DNA from: a virus
Virus record (IMG/VR): IMGVR_UViG_3300036820_000007
Coordinates: 1 to 64,000 of that record
DNA: 64,000 nt
Reading direction: 5' to 3' (one strand)
This document shows, in pieces, positions 54,496-64,000 of this stretch; position 1 is the stretch's first letter, and each line of letters begins with the position of its first letter. The notes under the pieces are model-generated. The model was not told where the DNA came from. It did not search any database and was given only the letters and a program-made list of their open reading frames with translations. The translations under genes and the position numbers were made by a program.

Positions 54496-54860
54496 ACGAC
54501 GTCTGCTCAGACCTGAGCGTCTTCCACGGCATCCGTGACGCAGGCGAAGAACTCGACGGGCCCACCTTTTTTGCCCTGGCCATCCGGCTGCCCGCCTATC
54601 AGGGGGCCATGGCCGCCCGGCTGGCGAACGAAATCGCCGAAGAAGAGCAGGCAAGCCCATCCGTGCGCGCGGCCGTGCCGAGGTCTTCGCCGGGCGCGCC
54701 CAGCGGCAGCGGGGGAGACGCGGCCGCCCGGTTCCGGGCCCAGGCGAGCGCGCCCATCGCCACTGCGGCAGAACTCGCGTCCATGTCCGCGCCGGTGGGC
54801 AGTATGCCGGCCCTCGGGGACGTAGTTCAGGTGAAGGCGCCCGGGGCCGGCTCCCCGTAA
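54444..54860 (+). CDS. tail assembly chaperone T segment (expressed by -1 frameshift)
   Basis: Read after the slip as RAAEEAAAPVAWVLSYLDD..., then FFALAIRLPAYQGAMAARLANE, the conserved T-segment pattern. The G-T product would be about 259 residues. The later part is proline/alanine-rich. The only internal ATG (54609) would lose the conserved part. The arrangement matches other siphoviruses. Confidence 0.8.
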   Translation, partial: RAAEEAAAPVAWVLSYLDDVCSDLSVFHGIRDAGEELDGPTFFALAIRLPAYQGAMAARLANEIAEEEQASPSVRAAVPRSSPGAPSGSGGDAAARFRAQASAPIATAAELASMSAPVGSMPALGDVVQVKAPGAGSP

Positions 54861-54866
54861 GAGGGG

Positions 54867-57800
54867 GTGCTTGCGATCCCGGACGGATTTCGCATCGCTA
54901 GCGCGTACGTAGATGTCAGCCTTAATCAGGACGAACTGCTGCGCCAGCTCGGCGAAGTCGAAGCCGAACTCGACGACCTGACGGCAACGGTCAAGTTCGA
55001 CATCGACCAGAGCAGCCTGGCGGACGCGATCGAGAAAGCCAAGCAGGAGTTTGCGTCCCAGGCTGCCGGGATGCCTGTCGGGTTCGACATCTCCGCGGCG
55101 AGTGTCGCCAAGGCCATCGAGGACGCGAAGGAACTCTTCAGGGCCGCGGGCGTGGCCATGCCGGTCACATTCAATGTGATGCAGCGCAGCATGGGCGCTG
55201 CAGTTTCTGCGGCAAAGGCGTACTTCAGGGCGAACCCGGCGATTATGCCGGTCACATTCAGCGTGACGCAGCGCAGCATGCAAGCTGCCCGCTCTGCCGC
55301 GAATGCGTACTTCAGGGCGAACCCAGTGTCGGTTCCGCTGACGTTCGATGTCAGCCTCGCCAGCCTGGCGAGGGCCACCTTCGGGATATCCCGGTTCGTC
55401 AACGGGCTCTCGGTTCTCACCGGAAGGGCCTACGACGCCACCGGCGCCCTGGTGGTGCTGGACGCAGAACTGGATCGCAAGCAGGCCGCGCTTGCGGGGA
55501 CCGCTTTCGACGCGGGCGCCCTCGGTGCCGTTATCGCCGCCCTGAAGGTCAGAACGGACGGCGCTACCGCAGCAGCCGCGCGCGGCGCGCGCGGCTGGAC
55601 CATCTGGGGCCAGAACGCGGCCACTGTCATCCACTGGATCATCAGCGGATCGGCCGAACTGCTGGCGGTTCTGGTCCCGGCCACGGTCGCCGCTGGGGCG
55701 TGGGCATTCGCCTGGGTTCAGGGTGCGACCAACGTTTACCAGCACCTGAATGCCCTGTTTACCGCTACCGAAGCGCTTGGCCAGGCGTCTGGGCAGACGT
55801 ATGGCGAAATGCTGGGCCTCAAAGGCGTCTGGCAGCAGATTCAGAACGAGGCTAACCCGGACGTCTACCAGGCGCTCGGGGGTGCCCTGAACGTCATTAA
55901 AGAGCAGTTTGGCGGTCTTGCTGAGACGGGCCTGCAGGTCGGCCAGGTATTCGACACGTTCATGGCCAAGCTGGTCTACGACTTCTCGGCCGCAGGGGGC
56001 GCTGGCCAGACCACGGACAAGATCCTGCAGAACATGATTCCTGACCTTACCCGGGTCGGGCAAGTGTTCGGGAACCTAGGGCATTTCATTGCCTCCGCCG
56101 CCTCCCAGATGCCCGGGCTGGCCGAACTCCTCTTGCGCATCCTGGCGGATGGCATCGGTCTCGCATCGGCCCTTGCGCAACTGGCGGCCAGGTTCCAGGT
56201 CGCCGGCATTTCGATCCTCACCTTGGTCATGGGCCTGGAGGAATTCAACCGCTGGGGCTCCCTTATCGTGACCGTGCTGGGCAAGATGGGCCTCGCCACT
56301 GCCGAGCTCAGCGGCGGAACGGGCAGCTACTTCCTTGTCGGCGACCGGTTCCTCGGCATTCTCAAAAACATTTACGGCATCGTGCCAAACCTGGCATTCG
56401 GGATCGCCAGCTTGGCCAGCAGAATCCCCTTGTTTGGTGCCGCAGTCGTGGGTGCCACGGATGACGTTGAGGCCGCAAGGGCCGCATTCATTGGCTGGAT
56501 CGACGACCTGAGCGCTCTGCAGACGCTCGGGATTCTCGTGGTCGCCGTCGGCCTGGGCATCCTGATCGACAAGTGGGTTACGGCCACTTCGGCCGCTCAG
56601 AACTTCACGGCCGCGATCAACAAGCAGGTCGAGGCAGCCCGGGGGCTGAACACCCTCCCCGCCCTCGGTAATGCCCTGGACGATCTTACCCAGAGGCTGA
56701 ATCAGTCGCAGCATTCTGTCGCGGCGCTCCAGGCGTCGATGCCAGCGCTGGCGTCATCGACCACCAGGGCCGGGGTGGCTGCATACGGTTACCGGGCCGG
56801 GCTGGCAGCACAGGCCAGTGGCCTGGACACGGCCAGGGCGGCAAGCCAAACCTACCTGAAGTCGCTGGACCAGCAGGCCCAGAACGTGGGGCTCGCCACG
56901 CACAACGCCCAGATGCTGGCGAACACCTATCACATCTCGGTGCCAGCGGCGATGGCCCTGGCGGGTGCGGCGAACGTGTCGCTGGTCGGCCAGCTGAAGA
57001 CCCAGAGCGGTGCATGGACTGCTGCGGGAGAGCAGATCCGCGACTACGTCACCGGCCTGGGTGCGATGGGCACCGCGTCCGGGATGGTCGGTAACGACAT
57101 GCTGGCCCTGGCGATCCAGGAGGGCGAGCAGGGGACAAAGGTTGAGCAGCTCAACCAGGCCTGGGACTCGTTCATGCAGAACCTGACCGGCGGCACCTCG
57201 GACCTTGGCTCCTTTATCCAGGCCATGGGCAATCTGACCAATATCACCAACACCACGAAGTTCACCCTTTCGCAGTCGACCGAGGGAATGTCGCTGTCGG
57301 TATCACAGTTCGCCAAGGCGCTGACCGGCACCAGCCAGACGTCCGCCCAGGCATGGCAGAACTTCGACCAAGTCCTCGGGTCGACGATGCCGCAGCTTAC
57401 GGACTGGTTCCGCATTGCCCAGGCGGAAGGGGCCGCTACCGGACCCCAGGTTTCCAAGTCCGTCCTGGACATGGCCGCGTCCCTGGTGAAGTACGCGGCC
57501 GACAGTAAGCCCGCGCAGGCTGAACTTCTCGGATTCGTCAATGCCGCTGGCATGAACATCCAGACCTTCCCTCAGCTGGAGAAGGCCATCAAAGCCACGG
57601 GTGCCAGTACCGGGAATCTGTCGAAGAATGTCGATCAGGCCACGATCAAGATGGGCGACATGGCGCAGATCGCCCAGAATCTTGGCGACGTTATGAACTC
57701 GCAGGTTACCAGTTCGATTTCCAATGCCTCGCTGAAAGCTTCTGGGTACTACAACGATGTAAAGAATCTGACCGAAGCCCTGCACGACAACGGCACGGTC

Positions 57801-59108
57801 GGCGGCCACGATGCTGCGTACTGGGCGAACCAGACTGCCATTGCTTATCAGAATGCGCAGACTATCGCAGATGAGGCGACCGGCTCGATCGGCAGGAACT
57901 CGGCCGCGATGCAGCACAATGCTGCCGTCACCGCCGCCAGCCAGTCGATTCGCGAAAAGCTCGCTGACGACCTGGAGAAAGTCAAGACCAATTCGCAGGG
58001 CGCAGAAAGCCTTCTGGAGGCCTACACCCGCGCCGTGCTGCTGAACGGCTCCAACACTGACGCCACGAAGAGCCAGCGGGCGCAGCTGATCAAGGACCTT
58101 GAGCAGACAGGGCTGACCGCCAAGCAGGCCACGGCGCTGGTCAACAACCTGACCAGCTCCATCAAGCACCTCCCGCCATCCGGCGCCTGGGAACTGCTGA
58201 TGACCGGCAAGGGTACCTACACGATCGCCCAGGCGGCTCAGGCCTACACCCATCCCTCGGGCTATCAGGGCACCGGGCCGCCCGTGCCAAACGCCAAGGG
58301 CGGCATGATCGCCGGGCCGGGTGGCCCGACCGACGACAAGGTGCCCGCATGGCTGTCCGCGGGGGAGTACGTCGTCCGGGCGGCCAGCGTCGACAAGTAC
58401 GGCAAGGAGCTCTTCGACGCGCTGAACACCGGCCACTATGCCGCCGGCGGCCTGGTCGAGCAGGGCACCAACGTGCTGACCGGCCAGTACATCAGCACGA
58501 TGCAGGGCGCGATGAAGACGACGGTCCAGAACGCGCTGGTAGGCGCCATGCTGGCGGCTCTGCACTCATCCGAGAAAGCCGCGGCATCGAGCGGCGGCGG
58601 GGGGTACGCCGGGCCGGGTGGCGGCAGCGCGTCCGCCAACGAGGCCCTGGCGCGATCGCTGTTCCCGTTCGGGTCCTCCCAGTGGCAGGACTTCGTCAAC
58701 ATTGCGATGCGCGAGTCCGGTTTCAGCAATACGGCCATGAACCCTTCGGGTGCCTACGGGATCGCGCAGGCGCTGCCGTCGAGCAAGTACCCGCTGGCCG
58801 GCCGCCCGCCGAGCGAGGGAGGCTCGTCCAACCCGACCGCTCAGATCACCTGGATGTTCGATTATATCCGTGGTCGGTATGGTACGCCCGCAAATGCGTG
58901 GGCTCACGAGCAAAGTGCCGGATGGTACGATAAGGGCGGTTTGCTCATGCCCGGCGTCACCACGGCGGTGAACACGACGGGGCGGCCGGAGACGGTGCTG
59001 CCGAACAGCGGCGGCATCAACGTCAACTTTTACGGCACGCAATTCCCCGGGCCCGAGCAGATCCAGGCTTTCACCATGGCCCTCACAAGCGCTATTGCTC
59101 ACGCCTGA
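54867..59108 (+). CDS. tape measure protein with lytic transglycosylase domain
   Basis: 1413 residues, which sets a long tail. GTG six bases after the chaperone frame. The N-terminus holds repeats of about 40 residues (MPVTFNVMQRSMGAAVSAAKAYFRANP, twice). Hydrophobic segments at about 255-290, 440-470 and 545-575 could enter the host membrane. A GGMIAGPGGPTDDKVPAWLSAGEYVVRA-type module is at about 1150. Residues about 1255-1350 (VNIAMRESGFSNTAMNPSGAYGIAQ, Glu near 1282) are an SLT-type transglycosylase that would open peptidoglycan during injection. Confidence 0.85.
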   Translation: MLAIPDGFRIASAYVDVSLNQDELLRQLGEVEAELDDLTATVKFDIDQSSLADAIEKAKQEFASQAAGMPVGFDISAASVAKAIEDAKELFRAAGVAMPVTFNVMQRSMGAAVSAAKAYFRANPAIMPVTFSVTQRSMQAARSAANAYFRANPVSVPLTFDVSLASLARATFGISRFVNGLSVLTGRAYDATGALVVLDAELDRKQAALAGTAFDAGALGAVIAALKVRTDGATAAAARGARGWTIWGQNAATVIHWIISGSAELLAVLVPATVAAGAWAFAWVQGATNVYQHLNALFTATEALGQASGQTYGEMLGLKGVWQQIQNEANPDVYQALGGALNVIKEQFGGLAETGLQVGQVFDTFMAKLVYDFSAAGGAGQTTDKILQNMIPDLTRVGQVFGNLGHFIASAASQMPGLAELLLRILADGIGLASALAQLAARFQVAGISILTLVMGLEEFNRWGSLIVTVLGKMGLATAELSGGTGSYFLVGDRFLGILKNIYGIVPNLAFGIASLASRIPLFGAAVVGATDDVEAARAAFIGWIDDLSALQTLGILVVAVGLGILIDKWVTATSAAQNFTAAINKQVEAARGLNTLPALGNALDDLTQRLNQSQHSVAALQASMPALASSTTRAGVAAYGYRAGLAAQASGLDTARAASQTYLKSLDQQAQNVGLATHNAQMLANTYHISVPAAMALAGAANVSLVGQLKTQSGAWTAAGEQIRDYVTGLGAMGTASGMVGNDMLALAIQEGEQGTKVEQLNQAWDSFMQNLTGGTSDLGSFIQAMGNLTNITNTTKFTLSQSTEGMSLSVSQFAKALTGTSQTSAQAWQNFDQVLGSTMPQLTDWFRIAQAEGAATGPQVSKSVLDMAASLVKYAADSKPAQAELLGFVNAAGMNIQTFPQLEKAIKATGASTGNLSKNVDQATIKMGDMAQIAQNLGDVMNSQVTSSISNASLKASGYYNDVKNLTEALHDNGTVGGHDAAYWANQTAIAYQNAQTIADEATGSIGRNSAAMQHNAAVTAASQSIREKLADDLEKVKTNSQGAESLLEAYTRAVLLNGSNTDATKSQRAQLIKDLEQTGLTAKQATALVNNLTSSIKHLPPSGAWELLMTGKGTYTIAQAAQAYTHPSGYQGTGPPVPNAKGGMIAGPGGPTDDKVPAWLSAGEYVVRAASVDKYGKELFDALNTGHYAAGGLVEQGTNVLTGQYISTMQGAMKTTVQNALVGAMLAALHSSEKAAASSGGGGYAGPGGGSASANEALARSLFPFGSSQWQDFVNIAMRESGFSNTAMNPSGAYGIAQALPSSKYPLAGRPPSEGGSSNPTAQITWMFDYIRGRYGTPANAWAHEQSAGWYDKGGLLMPGVTTAVNTTGRPETVLPNSGGINVNFYGTQFPGPEQIQAFTMALTSAIAHA

Positions 59109-59128
59109 GCGGTCCCAGGAGGCGCTGA

Positions 59129-60397
59129 GTGTCGACGCCGCTGCCACCTTCGCCGCCGACCCCGGCAACACCCGGCGAGGACTACGTCCTGGATTTCAGC
59201 TTCGCTGATTACCAGACGGGCAGCGCGGTCGACCCGAGTCAGGTCGAGCTCGACATCACTTACGGCGAGGCGGTCGGCCTCACCACGGACGTGACCGGGC
59301 CGTTCACCTGGACGGGCGCTACCGCGGCGGCACCAGGGACGCTGTGGCGTACCGGGGTGGGCCAGTACTCGTTCTGGTGGGCCATCCCGGCCAGCGCGCT
59401 GCCAGGCGTCTACGTCGCCAACTGGACCAGCACCTACGGCCCGGCCGGCGACACATTCCTGGCCTTCGAGAACTTCCCGGTCATCGGCGGCGCCCCGTTC
59501 GTCACCCCACCGCCGGGCGACGTCGGGTTCTGGACCGGAAGCCTCACCTACTCGCCAAGCTGGGCCACCTCGCCGATCGTCATCCCGTTCGGGTCGGTCG
59601 ACGCCAACGGCATCTGCTGGCAGTGGCAGTCCATCCAGGGCTGGGACTCGCCGCCGACCGCTGGGCAGGGCGTCATTCAGCGCTCGGCCGACCAGGGCGG
59701 CTGGGCGGCCCCGCAATTTTACGGCCCCAGGATCATCACGCTGACGATCATGGCCAGCGCGCCCACCCAGGCAATGCGCGACTACGCGCGGGCTCTGCTG
59801 CAGCAGGCAGTCCCGGTCAATGATCTGGCCGTCCTGCTGTTCAATGAGCCCATACCAAAGGTGGCATACGTCCGCCGCAACGCCACGGCGTCGGTGACCG
59901 AGTCCTGCCCGACCCTGACCGACGTGATCTTCACCATCCCCATGGTCGCGCCGGATCCGCGCAAATACGCCGTGCCTGCGCAGTCGGCGGGCCTGGTCAT
60001 CGGGCCGCCGCCGGCGGGCAACCTGGCGCTGCCGTTCTCGCTGCCGGTGTCGTTCCCCGGCAACATCCCGCCGTCGGCGACGTCGATCACCGCCTACAAC
60101 ACCGGGACGTTTGAGACCCGGCCGAATCTGGCGATCGGCGGCCCGATTACCAGTCCGGCCGTCGTCAACGCGAACACCGCGGAGACGGTCAGCTTCACCG
60201 GCCTGACGCTCGGCCCCACCGACCAGCTCGTCCTGGACATGGACAACCGGCAGCCTCTATTGAACGGCACGTTCTACCCGGCGGACGTTTCGTCCGCTTG
60301 GTGGGTATTGGAGCCGGGTGCAACCCAGATATACCTAAATGGGATCACCACCGGGGGAGCTAGCTTGACCGTTTCGTACAATCCCGCCTACATCTAG
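59129..60397 (+). CDS. distal tail/minor tail protein, 422 aa
   Basis: GTG behind CCCAGGAGGCGCTGA. Position right after the tape measure and the segment WQWQSIQGWDSPPTAGQGVIQRSADQGGWAAP-GPRIITLTIMA match Dit-like siphovirus baseplate hubs. An N-terminal Ig-like part (EDYVLDFSFADYQTGSAVDPS) precedes it, and a C-terminal beta domain follows. Confidence 0.7.
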   Translation: MSTPLPPSPPTPATPGEDYVLDFSFADYQTGSAVDPSQVELDITYGEAVGLTTDVTGPFTWTGATAAAPGTLWRTGVGQYSFWWAIPASALPGVYVANWTSTYGPAGDTFLAFENFPVIGGAPFVTPPPGDVGFWTGSLTYSPSWATSPIVIPFGSVDANGICWQWQSIQGWDSPPTAGQGVIQRSADQGGWAAPQFYGPRIITLTIMASAPTQAMRDYARALLQQAVPVNDLAVLLFNEPIPKVAYVRRNATASVTESCPTLTDVIFTIPMVAPDPRKYAVPAQSAGLVIGPPPAGNLALPFSLPVSFPGNIPPSATSITAYNTGTFETRPNLAIGGPITSPAVVNANTAETVSFTGLTLGPTDQLVLDMDNRQPLLNGTFYPADVSSAWWVLEPGATQIYLNGITTGGASLTVSYNPAYI

Positions 60398-60405
60398 GAG
60401 GGATT

Positions 60406-61479
60406 GTGGCGACAAGCGCGAATTGTGGTATTCCGCTATGGGTTGATGACCCCACGATGGACGCCTCGGCGCCATTTCGCAACTACGAAATCGGGACAAA
60501 GGTATATAACGGCGGCACGACGTCGGCCAACCAGATTCCCGGCGGAGTTTTCCCCGGCATGGGCGCCATGGCCGTCAACGCCGCTGGCGGCATGAATGTC
60601 TCTGTTAATGCGGGTTATTGCTGCTGCCCGAACTCAAGCTCGGCCCTCCAGGGCGCCTATGTGTTCGGCTTGATGAATGCCCAGACATTCGCCCTGAACA
60701 CCGCCAGCGCCACGTTCCCGCGGATCGACACCATCGTCGCCAACGTGGCTGACCTGGGCACCGACGCCTCTGCGGCCTACGTCCAGGTAGTCACCGGCGC
60801 CCCGGCTGCCGCGCCCACGCCTCCCGCGTCCCCTGCCAACTCGATCACGCTGGCGCAGATCCTCGTCGGCGCCGGGGTCACCAGCGTCACGGCCGCGAAC
60901 GTGACCGACGCGCGCAGCTATGTGGTCGCTCCCGGCGGCATTCTGCCCATCCCCAATGAGGCTGCCGCCCCCGCAGTGCCGGCCACGCAATTTCTTTACA
61001 ACATCGCCACCAATCAGCTGGTCACCGGCAGCGGGACCGCGGGCTCAGTGGTCCTGCCGTCGATCCTGCCCTGGGCACCGCAGGTCGCCGTCGGCACCGC
61101 CAACGTCTTCGCCGCATCGGCGGGTGCCTCAACCGGCGTCTTGTCAGCGTCGGTGACCACCGCCGGCGAAGACATCGAGATGTACATCAAGTGGACTGGT
61201 ATCGAGGGGTCCGCCCAGTACATCGCAATGAACGTGACGGTCGACAGCGCGCTGGCCGGAAGCCTGGACGTGGTCTCACTGGGGACCACCTCGTACGCGA
61301 CCGCGGGCGGGTCGGCCCACTTCTACACCTCATCGGCGCAGGGCAACACGCCTGTCGCGGGCACCCACACGATCGCCTGGAAGTTCCAGGCCGGGGGCAC
61401 GGGCACCTCCGTGCACGACGGGATCATCGCCACGTCCACGTCGCCGTCGATCCTGCGGATCGCACCAGTCACCACCTGA
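60406..61479 (+). CDS. minor tail / receptor-binding protein, 357 aa
   Basis: GTG start shortly after the Dit-like gene. Residues about 60-185 (GGMNVSVNAGYCCCPNSSS... to ANVTDARSYVVAPGGILPI) repeat as a domain in the next gene. The C-terminal domain is a beta-sandwich (SVTTAGEDIEMYIKWTG, GTHTIAWKFQAGGTG). The CCC triplet near residue 73 is unusual. Confidence 0.7.
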   Translation: MATSANCGIPLWVDDPTMDASAPFRNYEIGTKVYNGGTTSANQIPGGVFPGMGAMAVNAAGGMNVSVNAGYCCCPNSSSALQGAYVFGLMNAQTFALNTASATFPRIDTIVANVADLGTDASAAYVQVVTGAPAAAPTPPASPANSITLAQILVGAGVTSVTAANVTDARSYVVAPGGILPIPNEAAAPAVPATQFLYNIATNQLVTGSGTAGSVVLPSILPWAPQVAVGTANVFAASAGASTGVLSASVTTAGEDIEMYIKWTGIEGSAQYIAMNVTVDSALAGSLDVVSLGTTSYATAGGSAHFYTSSAQGNTPVAGTHTIAWKFQAGGTGTSVHDGIIATSTSPSILRIAPVTT

Positions 61480-61515
61480 CATCTTCCTGAACTCGCGAGG
61501 GGCGGTGCGCCCTTC

Positions 61516-63867
61516 GTGTCCTACCCCGTGCCGGGCTATCCGCTTTACGTCGACGGCGCCTACTACACCGCCGCGCAGTGGCGCGAGCTCGACGGCGGCA
61601 CTTCGGTGCAGGACGCGGGCTCCCCGTCCTCGGTGTTCCCGGCCAGCGGCGTCTACCCGGACTCCGGCACCGCCATGCAGGTGCTGCCCGGCGGCGGCAT
61701 GACCGCAACCGTCAACGCGGGCTACTGCTCGATCGCCTCCTCGGCCGGGGTGGGCGCGTACCGGTTTGGCCTGATGCAGCAGGCCACGCTGACCGTGGCA
61801 GCCAACTCGACCGGGTCGACCCGGCTGGATTATGTGATCGCCGGGGTCAGCGACGACGGGTCCGGGTCCACGTCTGCCGTCGAGTACCTGGCCGGCACCA
61901 CCTCACCCCCCGCTCAGCCCGCCAACTCGCTGCTGCTCGCCGAGATCTCGGTCCCCAACGGCGCCTCCTCGGTCACCTCCGGGGACATCACCGACCTGCG
62001 GACGTTCGTGGCCGCGCCCGGGTGCATCGTGCCGGTCATCTCCGCGGCGGACGCGCCGTCGGGCCCGACGGGCCAGCTGTACTACAACGTCGCCAACGGG
62101 CAGCTTCTGTACTCGCCGGTGACTGACGTCGTGGAAGAGCTCACCGGAACCGGCAACTGGACCTGCCCCTCGTACGTGTCCGCAGTGGCCGCCCGGGCAA
62201 TCGGCGGCGGCGGCGGGGGTACAGGGGTCGTCTCAGGCGCCGGCGGATCAGCCACGTTCACCGCCTCGTCCAGCTGGACCGCCCCTACCGGGGTGAGCGC
62301 TGTCACGGTGGAATGCTGGGGCGCGGGCGGCTCGGGCGGAGGCAGCGAGCAATACTACTACGGCTCTGGCGCCGGTGGCGGCGGCGGCGGCGGCGGCTTC
62401 TCGGCCGGGACCGTGCCGGTCACCGCCGGGAGTTCTTACCAGGTCACCGTTGGTGTGGGCGGCAACTCAGCCAGCGGAACCGCTTCCGGTAACAACGGGG
62501 GCCCGTCTTCGTTTACCGGGGATGCGGGATCAGGCGGGGCACCCGCAACGATCACCGCAGGCGGCGGCCAGCGGGGGTTCTCGTCTTCGGCCGGCAACTC
62601 CGGAGAAGGCGGAGCTGGTGGCAGCGGGGACTGGACGGGCGGCACCGGCGGCCAGGGCGGAAGTTACGACGGCGGCGGCGGCGGGGGCGGCGCCGGGGAC
62701 GGGTCGGATGGCGGCTCGGGCGGCCATCCAGCCGCAGGCGCCGGCGGCGCCGGCGGCGGCAGCGGCGGTGCTGGCGGCAATACCGGCGGCGAGTACGGCG
62801 GCAGCGAGGCAGGCGGCGCCAACGGCGGCTCGCCCGGGGGTGGCGGTGGCGGTGGCGGCACGCCGCAAATTCCCGACTCCGGTCCTTCCGCATCCGGCGA
62901 CGGCGCCAGGGGCATGGTCATCTTGTCCTGGACCCCGTTCGGGTCCGGCGGGGGGGGCGGGGGCGGGGGCGAGGAAGCCTACGAGCCCGCGATGGCCGTC
63001 AGTTCCGGCCAGTCATATTCCTACTCGGTAGGAACAGGCGGCGGCGACAGCGCCGACGGGACGGCCACAACATTCACTGCCAGGACAGTGACCCTGGCTG
63101 CCAGCGGCGGCCAGGCCACCGATGAGCTGGCCACCGGAGGAGCCGGCGGTACCGGCAGTTCCAACACTCAGCATTTCGACGGCGGCGCCGCGGGCACTGG
63201 CTCCACGGGATCGGGCCAGGAAGGCTTCGGCGGCGGCGGCGGTGCTTCCGGGTCGACGACCGGCACCGGCGGTGCTGGAGGTAACGCAACCGCTACTGCG
63301 GCGGGGGCCGGGGGAACGGCAGGACCTTACGGGGGCGCCGGGGGCACCGGTGGCGGCGGCAACGGCGCCAACGGGGCCGCGCCTGGCGGCGGCGGGGGAG
63401 GAAGCAGCGGGGAAAGCCTCGGCTACTCCGGCGGCACCGGCGGCGGCGGGTCGCTGACCCTCACTTACACGATCGCGCCGGGGGCCATCCCGTACCAGCT
63501 GGCCAGCACCCGGTCCTGGTACCAGTACGAGCCCGCGGGCTCCCTGTCGTCGGTGAGCCTGTCCATGACCGCCGACGGGATCAGCGACTACGAGATCAGC
63601 GTGTGGGCGGCCAACACTGGCCCCAAGGTGAGCGCCACCCACGGCCAGCTGCAGATCCTCGCCGACGGCAAGCAGCTCGACGCGATCAGCGCCCAGTCCT
63701 CGACGGGCGTAACCAAATCCGGGTACTGGAACGCAGGCTGGACGTTCTATACCTCCGGCGCGCAGGGCACCACCCTGTCCCAGGGTGCCCACACGATCGA
63801 ATTCACTTCGTCGTTCGGCACCCTGGAAGGCCCGGCATACGTCCGCGTCACGCAGGTGCTCGCGTAG
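61516..63867 (+). CDS. large glycine-rich tail fibre, 783 aa
   Basis: GTG start. The N-terminal 200 residues are paralogous to the previous gene (GGGMTATVNAGYCSIASSA to DLRTFVAAPGCIVPV). Two glycine-rich sandwiches of polyglycine-II type occupy about 235-480 and 490-660 (runs such as GSGAGGGGGGGGFSAG). The C-terminus is another beta-sandwich resembling that of its neighbour. Glycine-rich fibre tips bind receptors and vary by recombination. Confidence 0.75.
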   Translation: MSYPVPGYPLYVDGAYYTAAQWRELDGGTSVQDAGSPSSVFPASGVYPDSGTAMQVLPGGGMTATVNAGYCSIASSAGVGAYRFGLMQQATLTVAANSTGSTRLDYVIAGVSDDGSGSTSAVEYLAGTTSPPAQPANSLLLAEISVPNGASSVTSGDITDLRTFVAAPGCIVPVISAADAPSGPTGQLYYNVANGQLLYSPVTDVVEELTGTGNWTCPSYVSAVAARAIGGGGGGTGVVSGAGGSATFTASSSWTAPTGVSAVTVECWGAGGSGGGSEQYYYGSGAGGGGGGGGFSAGTVPVTAGSSYQVTVGVGGNSASGTASGNNGGPSSFTGDAGSGGAPATITAGGGQRGFSSSAGNSGEGGAGGSGDWTGGTGGQGGSYDGGGGGGGAGDGSDGGSGGHPAAGAGGAGGGSGGAGGNTGGEYGGSEAGGANGGSPGGGGGGGGTPQIPDSGPSASGDGARGMVILSWTPFGSGGGGGGGGEEAYEPAMAVSSGQSYSYSVGTGGGDSADGTATTFTARTVTLAASGGQATDELATGGAGGTGSSNTQHFDGGAAGTGSTGSGQEGFGGGGGASGSTTGTGGAGGNATATAAGAGGTAGPYGGAGGTGGGGNGANGAAPGGGGGGSSGESLGYSGGTGGGGSLTLTYTIAPGAIPYQLASTRSWYQYEPAGSLSSVSLSMTADGISDYEISVWAANTGPKVSATHGQLQILADGKQLDAISAQSSTGVTKSGYWNAGWTFYTSGAQGTTLSQGAHTIEFTSSFGTLEGPAYVRVTQVLA

Positions 63868-64000
63868 ATGCCTCTCACTGCGGCCCAGCTGGCCGCGATC
63901 GGCGCCCCTCCGGCAAACCCCACGTCCGAATACAGATACATTGCAACTGATCTTTTGTCGGGCGCCATTCTCGGCGACTGGATCCCGATGGACGGCACCT
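63868..64000 (+). CDS. minor tail protein, truncated by window edge
   Basis: ATG directly after the fibre stop; 44 residues visible (MPLTAAQLAAIGAPPANP, IATDLLSGAILGDWIPMDG). The SEYRYIATDLLSGAILGDWIP sequence resembles the opening of baseplate/minor tail proteins of actinophages. The rest lies outside. Confidence 0.6.
   Translation, partial: MPLTAAQLAAIGAPPANPTSEYRYIATDLLSGAILGDWIPMDGT

Noticed and set aside
54867-59108. Separate endolysin gene in the tape measure region
   Set aside because: The transglycosylase motif is in frame within the 1413-residue tape measure and has no start of its own.

Overview
The window is GC-rich (many GTG starts, few A/T third positions) and is almost entirely bacteriophage. 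It holds most of a siphovirus genome, or a prophage of one, that infects an actinobacterium. Evidence for this is the tail-assembly chaperone frameshift pair, a 1413-residue tape measure with a lytic transglycosylase domain, an HK97-type prohead protease and capsid, a large terminase with Walker and nuclease motifs, and many tiny zinc-binding and hypothetical genes. No integrase, rRNA, tRNA or CRISPR array was recognised.

Left arm (1-15.4 kb, minus strand): more than 40 very small genes read leftward. At least 28 of them are preceded by a near-identical leader, CGAGAGGAGAC, and usually by one or two hairpins just upstream of it. One recognisable enzyme lies here, a DUF3631-type ATPase (1584-2972) with its own promoter. 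The rest are unknown, several being zinc-binding and one secreted. 15.4-16.5 kb is a densely folded leader and promoter region at the divergence point.

16.5-29.2 kb: a small-terminase-like gene, then a cargo patch (a broken TauD-type dioxygenase and a complete archaeal-type threonyl-tRNA synthetase), then the large terminase and a run of small overlapping genes, including a VWA-domain protein, a helix-turn-helix protein and membrane proteins.

29.2-34.3 kb: the most unusual locus. A portal gene carries extra Nudix and ParB-like domains. It appears to be joined to the MuF-type head protein by a -1 ribosomal frameshift (CCCAAAA followed by a hairpin), using the same decamer as the tail chaperone frameshift at 54.4 kb. 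The MuF gene is interrupted by an intein, and the intein's spacer encodes a zinc-finger plus Vsr/DUF559-like endonuclease on the opposite strand.

34.4-64 kb (plus strand): prohead protease/scaffold, major capsid, connectors, tail terminator, two fibre/appendage blocks, a polytopic membrane protein, two paralogous small virion proteins, major tail protein, chaperones G/GT, tape measure, distal tail protein and large glycine-rich fibres, running off the right edge. Two isolated minus-strand genes sit among the head genes, and one has the left-arm leader.
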